DNA from: Pycnococcus provasolii
Lineage: Eukaryota; Chlorophyta; Pseudoscourfieldiophyceae; Pseudoscourfieldiales
DNA: 64,000 nucleotides
Direction of reading: 5' to 3'
Assembly (NCBI GenBank): GCA_049487715.1
Contig: CP150548.1
Coordinates: 1-64,000 of the forward strand
The notes under the pieces are model-generated. The model did not search any database. It worked only from the letters and a program-made list of their open reading frames with translations, and was not told the DNA's origin. The position numbers and the translations under genes were made by a program. Shown piece after piece: positions 59,644 to 64,000 of this stretch; position 1 is the first letter of the stretch; every line of letters starts with the position of its first letter.

Positions 59644-61129
59644 ATGACGTCCGCCTTCCTCCCCTTGCTCCTCTCCGTGTCGGCGGTGTCGCTCACGGCG
59701 GCGGCGCGAACGTTGAATCAGGAGGGACCTTCCGTCCCGCCTCTTGTCGGCGATGAAAAACTTGAAAAGCGCACCGCGCGGGCGCTCAAGTACATAGGCT
59801 CGCCAATCACTGCGATGACAGCTGCACCTATCGCGCCTTTTGGAGCTATGGGTGGCATGATGCATACCACAGGACTCGACAACCTCTACCTGCGTCCTGA
59901 GAGCCCGTTTGGATGGGTCGCCAACATCGAAACACTGAGTCGAGCCGACGTGTCAGAGGCTCACATAGACGAGTGGCGTTATGCCACAATTGTGGAAGCC
60001 GGGAATATAACGACTCCGCCACCGTTCAAGCTCGCGAACTACTATGTGCCTGAGCTTGGTGGCGTTACTCGTCTGAGCCAGTACAAAAGCATCGAAGATT
60101 TGTGCGGCACGTTCTTCCGACAGATGACTTACAAACAAGCGGACGATTTGTACGCGAGCGGAGCTAAGTCAATCCGCCGTCACCCGAAGGGGAAAACGCG
60201 TGGTTGTGTCGTCGGCGACGACTTTTGGGCTACACAGGCGGCATTCCTTCCATGGGATGGCAAGGTGTTTCAGCCGAATGGTCGAATGTCGAACGTTGCG
60301 GATAACATGTACGGCATTCCAGGATTTGATATCACCACGGTGCCAGGCACGTATGGACTTGGTCGATCGTGGCGTAACGTCACGGAGAAGGCGATTGTGG
60401 TGCAGTACCCACCTGATCCTTTCTGGATCATGCAAAGCCGCATCAACACACTGAACATGATGCCGGGTAAGTTCTATACCTCTCAGCCATTCGTGGCTGA
60501 TAATATAACAGTCACTCACTAACATCCCCACACACACGTTAAAAAAAACAGGTAACTTTCCAGACTACCGCGACGAGATCCGCGAAGTTCCTTCCATGCC
60601 TGGGCTCTTCATGGGTAAAATGTACGTTCGTCCTTACTCCGGCGGAGACGTGTGGCAAGGACCGAATCCTGGACCCTACCGCTGGCTTGGAGTGCACTTT
60701 GTCGTGATGCAGACAGAGGAGGGTGCTGATCAGTACGACAAGATGCTCGACTGCGACAAGGGCATCAACAATGCCGAGTTCTGTCCAGACGGCGAACTGC
60801 TGGTGGGCAATCTTGCGTCCACGGTGGGACGCTTCATACCAGGAACGGAGGGTAATATCTATAGCGACGTGATCAACGGTGACGTCGAGGCATTGGGACG
60901 TGCGATCCGTGGGTACGGCCTGCTCGACCAAACGGGTGATGGTGTCGAGCAGATCGAGACTGGTGAGGTGCAGGACATTCCTGGCGCGGAGACTCTGCTT
61001 GCCGAGGTTCGTGAAGCGCGCCGTGATGCCGCGATTCGTCGCACGGCTGCGGAGACGACTGGCTTCGCGGTGAATGGCGTCACGCGCAATAGCGCGGCAG
61101 AGGCAAAACCGGCACCGGAAGGATCGTGA
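59644..61129 (+). CDS. Secreted protein of unknown family, two exons
   Basis: Exons 59644-60466 and 60552-61129 with an 85-bp intron (CCGG|GTAAGT to AAACAG|GTAAC), phase matched, 466 residues. A signal peptide (FLPLLLSVSAVSLTAAA) starts it. The body has conserved-looking aromatic blocks (GKVFQPNGRMSNV, YGIPGFDITTVPGTYGLGR, PYRWLGVHFVVMQTEEGADQ) and acidic stretches, with N-x-S/T sites, consistent with an extracellular or lumenal protein. I do not recognise the family. Without the splice, exon 1 would run only to 60522. Confidence 0.75.
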
Positions 61130-61228
61130 GCTGCGTGAGAACTGGGAAGGGAAGGGGCGAAGAAAGTATTCCACAGCTCACTAGCAGATTTCTTGCTGCT
61201 TTGAGTGTGTGTGGGGTGGTGGTGGTGT

Positions 61229-61255
61229 TGTTGCTTGCTTGCTTGCTTGCTTGCT
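61229..61255. repeat. TTGC microsatellite
   Basis: Six tandem TTGC units (TTGCTTGCTTGCTTGCTTGC) in the 3' flank of the secreted-protein gene, preceded by GTGGTGGTG repeats. Confidence 0.9.
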
Positions 61256-61352
61256 ATCGCTCGTTGTTGAGTAAACAAAGGTTGAATAGTTTTCATCACC
61301 CAGGTAAAATGAGTCCCATTTTACTCATAAGAATTTTTCAGGCGACTTACTT

Positions 61353-62051
61353 TTACGCCTTCAACGTTCCCATCGGCGTATCAGGTCCACCCTTGAGCTT
61401 GTTGACCTGCTCGTAGAGTTCGTCAACACTCTCCCACGACGCTGCGCACTCCGACCCTCCGCCGCACTCCTTCGCCTCCTCGAGAGCCTCCTCCGCAAGC
61501 TTGCGCACTTGCGCGAGGCGGGGGTCCTCCTTCTGCGCACTTTTGCTAATTGTTTTTGCAGCTGAAACGGCTAGCTCGACCGCCTTGAACATGTCGATCG
61601 AGTTTCCCGGATCCGCCGCCTTCTGTGCCGCCTTAAGGCTAGTTGCCACCGCAACCATGCGGTCAAGATCCTGCTGCTTCAGCGTGACCACTGGCGCCTT
61701 GCCCTTGGTCTTCGCTTGCGCCTTTTGCCTTTCATCCGCGGCGGCGGCGGACAGCTCTTCGACCTCGTCCCAGGAGATGCCGCAGTCGTCGGTGCACTCC
61801 TTGGCTACTGCGATGGCAGCAGCCAAGGCCTCGTTGGCCGGCGCGGACGTTTCGAGCGGTTCTTGCACGATCGCCTCTTCGACGAACGACTTTGCGAGCT
61901 GTTCGGCGGTGAAGAGGACGGGTTCCCCTTGCTTGACCTGTGCGGCGCGTGCCTGCACGTGACGGCTACGCAAGGCGAGCGTGGCCGAAGGTCGAGCTGT
62001 TACCAGGTTTGCGCCCCGCATGCGGAGGCAGGCTGACGGCTTCATCATCAT
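61353..62051 (-). CDS. Plastid protein with two CP12-like motifs
   Basis: Three consecutive ATGs start at 62051, giving 232 residues; the frame runs on upstream only to a GTG. The first 40 residues are a likely transit peptide. Two copies of the CP12 signature follow: CGISWDEVEELSAAA near residue 89 and CAASWESVDEL near 202, each preceded by an AKEC segment, so the Cys pairs that form the redox disulfide seem present. Classical CP12 is about 80 residues and bridges GAPDH and PRK in the Calvin cycle. Here the C-terminal GAPDH-binding loop is not obvious, and a Lys/Ala-rich helical linker separates the motifs. It is CP12-like but not a standard CP12. Confidence 0.72.
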   Translation of the reverse strand: MMMKPSACLRMRGANLVTARPSATLALRSRHVQARAAQVKQGEPVLFTAEQLAKSFVEEAIVQEPLETSAPANEALAAAIAVAKECTDDCGISWDEVEELSAAAADERQKAQAKTKGKAPVVTLKQQDLDRMVAVATSLKAAQKAADPGNSIDMFKAVELAVSAAKTISKSAQKEDPRLAQVRKLAEEALEEAKECGGGSECAASWESVDELYEQVNKLKGGPDTPMGTLKA

Positions 62052-62217
62052 CGTTCCAGGAGTGTGTGTGTGTGTGCAAGGGGGCGGGTTGGCTTGCACG
62101 ACTGCAGCGGGGGGAGGGTTGGACCTTGGGAAATCCTCCTCCGCCTTCTCCACCGCGGGTTGACGGATGCCAAATCAACAAATCAACGGGAGATTTTTCC
62201 GGGAAAAGATAAAATCT

Positions 62218-62355
62218 AACCATCGCCGAATGTTAGGGTTAGGGTTACACTTGATTTCGGATAACTTGCCCTCTCACCTGTGCTCGTGCAACACGCTTTT
62301 GCGGCGGGTAATAGTACTACAGAGTCGGCGCATGGAGGTGCACGTCGTCGCACGG
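62218..62355 (-). pseudogene. Downstream part of the ORF split by the LTR element
   Basis: On the minus strand this stretch continues in frame, across the empty insertion site, from the ORF at 63945-63444 and stays open to a TAG near 62218. It encodes about 45 residues, including the telomere-like TTAGGG pair at about 62232-62246 read on the reverse strand. It is separated from its upstream half by the 1.1-kb insertion. Confidence 0.5.
62232..62246. repeat. Interstitial telomere repeat, two TTAGGG units
   Basis: GTTAGGGTTAGGGTTAC: two full TTAGGG units on the plus strand, the same orientation as the five-unit tract at 40508 and opposite to the terminal telomere. Confidence 0.9.
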
Positions 62356-62360
62356 TCGAG

Positions 62361-62564
62361 TGTGGCTTAACCCCTAATTCAGGTGGTTAACGCCGAACGA
62401 GGCTCTTGACCCCTAAAGTCCCCGGGGATAGCCGCCTTAGGAACGGTTGTCTTTGTTTCCCTTTACGTGTAACTCTCACCTTTTTCCGGTTTACCTTAAG
62501 TACTCCTTCGTAAGTGTACGCGCGGCAGAGCGTACCGCGGCAACTCAAGGCGCCACCTGCCACA
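62361..62564 (+). repeat. 5' LTR
   Basis: Left long terminal repeat, 204 bp, TGTGGC at the start and GCCACA at the end; identical to 63240-63443 by eye. Confidence 0.92.
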
Positions 62565-62748
62565 CAAGCTTGTGTCTAAGGACCGCACGAAGGTTATACT
62601 TGGACTATTTTTTCTTTACCGGGAACCAACGAACCGAAAATCTCGAAACGTAAATCTCCTGATCCTCGAAACACAGATCTCTAGATCTACAGCATCTTTG
62701 GAAATCTCGAAGTGAAATCTCTTGGACAACACCACACGGCTGCAAATC

Positions 62749-63249
62749 ATGGACCCTATGGCCGCTGAGGGCCTTACTGACGGTATGACGCACCTGAAGC
62801 GAGAGAAATCCCGCAACAGCACTACGGACGCCATACTAAACGCTTTGGACAAAAAGAAATACGACGGGCAGCAGAAACAGTACCGTCGCTGGTTCAAGGC
62901 GGTTGTGGAGCAGCTAGAGGAAGTTGGCTTCTACAACATCGAGAGAGACATCAAACTTGAGAACCTTGAAGAGATCGACGAAGAAACCTGGGTGCAGTAC
63001 TACTCCGTTCCCGACCGACGTTATATCTATACAGCAGTGAAGGCAACGCTGTCTCAGGCTGCAAACGACGCGTACGAGAACGAGAAGAAAAACGGCATAC
63101 TACTCCTTCACCGTCTTTGGAAACTTCACGGAGCTCCTAACCTCGCGAACACCATATCAGCGCTGACGGAGCTACTGAACATTTACCTTCAGTTTTACCT
63201 TACACGTGCAGCACCTTCGCCTGTTCGGCGTGGGTGGTGTGTGGCTTAA
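62749..63249 (+). CDS. Gag-like ORF of the LTR element
   Basis: ATG at 62749 gives 166 residues, with the stop lying just inside the 3' LTR. The protein has KYDGQQKQYRRWFKAVVEQL near residue 40 followed by helices and a LLHRLWKLHG segment. The short, helical, Trp-containing pattern recalls the N-terminal region of copia-type Gag, but no zinc knuckle is present, so it is truncated or non-canonical. Confidence 0.6.
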   Translation: MDPMAAEGLTDGMTHLKREKSRNSTTDAILNALDKKKYDGQQKQYRRWFKAVVEQLEEVGFYNIERDIKLENLEEIDEETWVQYYSVPDRRYIYTAVKATLSQAANDAYENEKKNGILLLHRLWKLHGAPNLANTISALTELLNIYLQFYLTRAAPSPVRRGWCVA

Positions 63250-63443
63250 CCCCTAATTCAGGTGGTTAACGCCGAACGAGGCTCTTGACCCCTAAAGTCC
63301 CCGGGGATAGCCGCCTTAGGAACGGTTGTCTTTGTTTCCCTTTACGTGTAACTCTCACCTTTTTCCGGTTTACCTTAAGTACTCCTTCGTAAGTGTACGC
63401 GCGGCAGAGCGTACCGCGGCAACTCAAGGCGCCACCTGCCACA
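63240..63443 (+). repeat. 3' LTR
   Basis: Right long terminal repeat, 204 bp, identical to the 5' LTR by eye. The gag-like ORF terminates in it, and the host ORF on the minus strand is cut at its right edge. Confidence 0.92.
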
Positions 63444-63945
63444 TCGAGAAATACGCTAAAGCCGGTTCTGCCTTCCAGAAGCTTCTGTCACGGCGCACAC
63501 CGGCTGAGATGACGTCGCTGCTTGCTTGCGGTTGCGTCCCGGCTGCGTCTGCGCCGCCCAGGGCGCGGACGAACTCCTCTTTATCTATGACAATGTATTT
63601 CAACATTGAGTCAAGCTTTTTCCAGCGTCCGAAGGCCCGCAGGAATAGCATCAGGCCGTCGCCGGTGTACCCTGCTCGGACGCACTGCTTGCGTGCTTCG
63701 GATATACCTCGCTCATTAAGCTTGTCACTTATGCTCAAGCCGGCGGTGTTATCCACACCTTCAAGATTTGCGGCCACGTACTTCGTGTGCACCAGGTAGT
63801 GTGTCCATTCGTAGAGCACTCCCATCACGTAGTACACCGAGCAACCCCGCTTTGGGACAACCTCGACAGTGCGATTCAACACTCTCTGACCGCTCCGGCC
63901 GCATCCAGCTCGGGGGGAGTCATCGCCGCTGACGATTCGGGACAA
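63424..63945 (-). pseudogene. ORF of unknown function, interrupted by LTR insertion
   Basis: Open on the minus strand for about 174 residues; no ATG at the 5' end, so the gene may start further right, beyond or near the window edge (63996), or at an internal Met. The native sequence ends at the target site 63444; the last few codons to the stop at 63424 are supplied by the LTR. Segments such as RGISEARKQCVRAGYTGDG and LFLRAFGRW do not match a family I know. The insertion probably inactivated it. Confidence 0.5.
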
Positions 63946-64000
63946 TCTTCGCCGCGAACAAAACGAGCTGGACTGCGTGCCGATGACTTCATGCTATGGA

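Larger units (their letters stand above)
62356..63448 (+). mobile_element. Non-autonomous LTR retroelement (TRIM-like) with 5-bp target duplication
   Basis: Two 204-bp LTRs (62361-62564 and 63240-63443) are identical as far as I can read, begin TGTGGC and end GCCACA (perfect terminal inverted repeat), and are flanked by the direct repeat TCGAG at 62356-62360 and 63444-63448. The 675-bp interior has one ORF and no reverse transcriptase, integrase or protease motif. This is a complete, probably recent insertion of a short element that must rely on enzymes from elsewhere. Confidence 0.92.

Overview
The window is the left end of a nuclear chromosome of a small green alga, most likely a prasinophyte (Mamiellophyceae or a relative). 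It opens with about 30 copies of the telomere unit CCCTAA and then enters dense, GC-rich, mostly single-exon eukaryotic genes on both strands. The best taxonomic pointer is the gene at 20017-24156, which fuses lycopene beta-cyclase, lycopene epsilon-cyclase and a light-harvesting domain, an arrangement described from Ostreococcus and its relatives. An ELIP, a plastid EF-G, CP12 motifs, a plastid-type DnaJ, a SecG-like protein and a selenocysteine MsrA of the kind known in Chlamydomonas and Ostreococcus agree with this. A kinesin-13 and a giant protein rich in RPQSA motifs hint at a flagellate.

Layout. 1-242: telomere and a 12-bp variant array. 420-1263: frameshifted subtelomeric ORF. 1590-9972: PCI-domain protein (PCID2-like), long coiled-coil protein, SDR reductase, kinesin-13. 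10324-17567: proline-rich membrane glycoprotein, small secreted protein, plastid Ni/Co-type transporter, 2OG oxygenase, ELIP. 17647-31371: putative beta-propeller/Ala-rich coiled-coil protein, cyclase-LHC fusion, repeat-bearing coiled-coil protein, small acidic/basic protein, SecG-like protein, RAD6-type E2, TLC-like membrane protein. 31580-40123: one 2847-residue protein with SAM, vWA-like and EF-hand regions. 40613-49000: 2OG oxygenase with interstitial telomere repeats in its leader, DnaJ, coiled-coil protein, selenoprotein MsrA with a candidate SECIS, LRR protein, RING-PHD protein, then a homopolymer block that cuts off the front of an enoyl-CoA hydratase. 49167-62051: plastid EF-G, amidase, Raf-like kinase, PP2C, TPR-thioredoxin, secreted protein, CP12-motif protein. 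62218-64000: a short LTR retroelement with a 5-bp target duplication, inserted into another open reading frame.

Introns are few and short (79-167 bp, GT-AG). I placed eight introns in seven genes by matching splice sites and reading phase; most lie close to the start codon. Several apparent GTG/TTG starts disappear once a 5' exon is added.

The most unusual features are: (1) a dispersed short repeat found five times, always immediately downstream of a stop codon and always in the sense orientation of that gene; (2) a two-way sequence exchange between the 24-kb and 31-kb loci; (3) the in-frame TGA of MsrA; (4) the young non-autonomous LTR element; (5) the telomere variants and interstitial telomere tracts. 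Genes work in diverse pathways and I see no operon-like functional cluster, although plastid functions are frequent.
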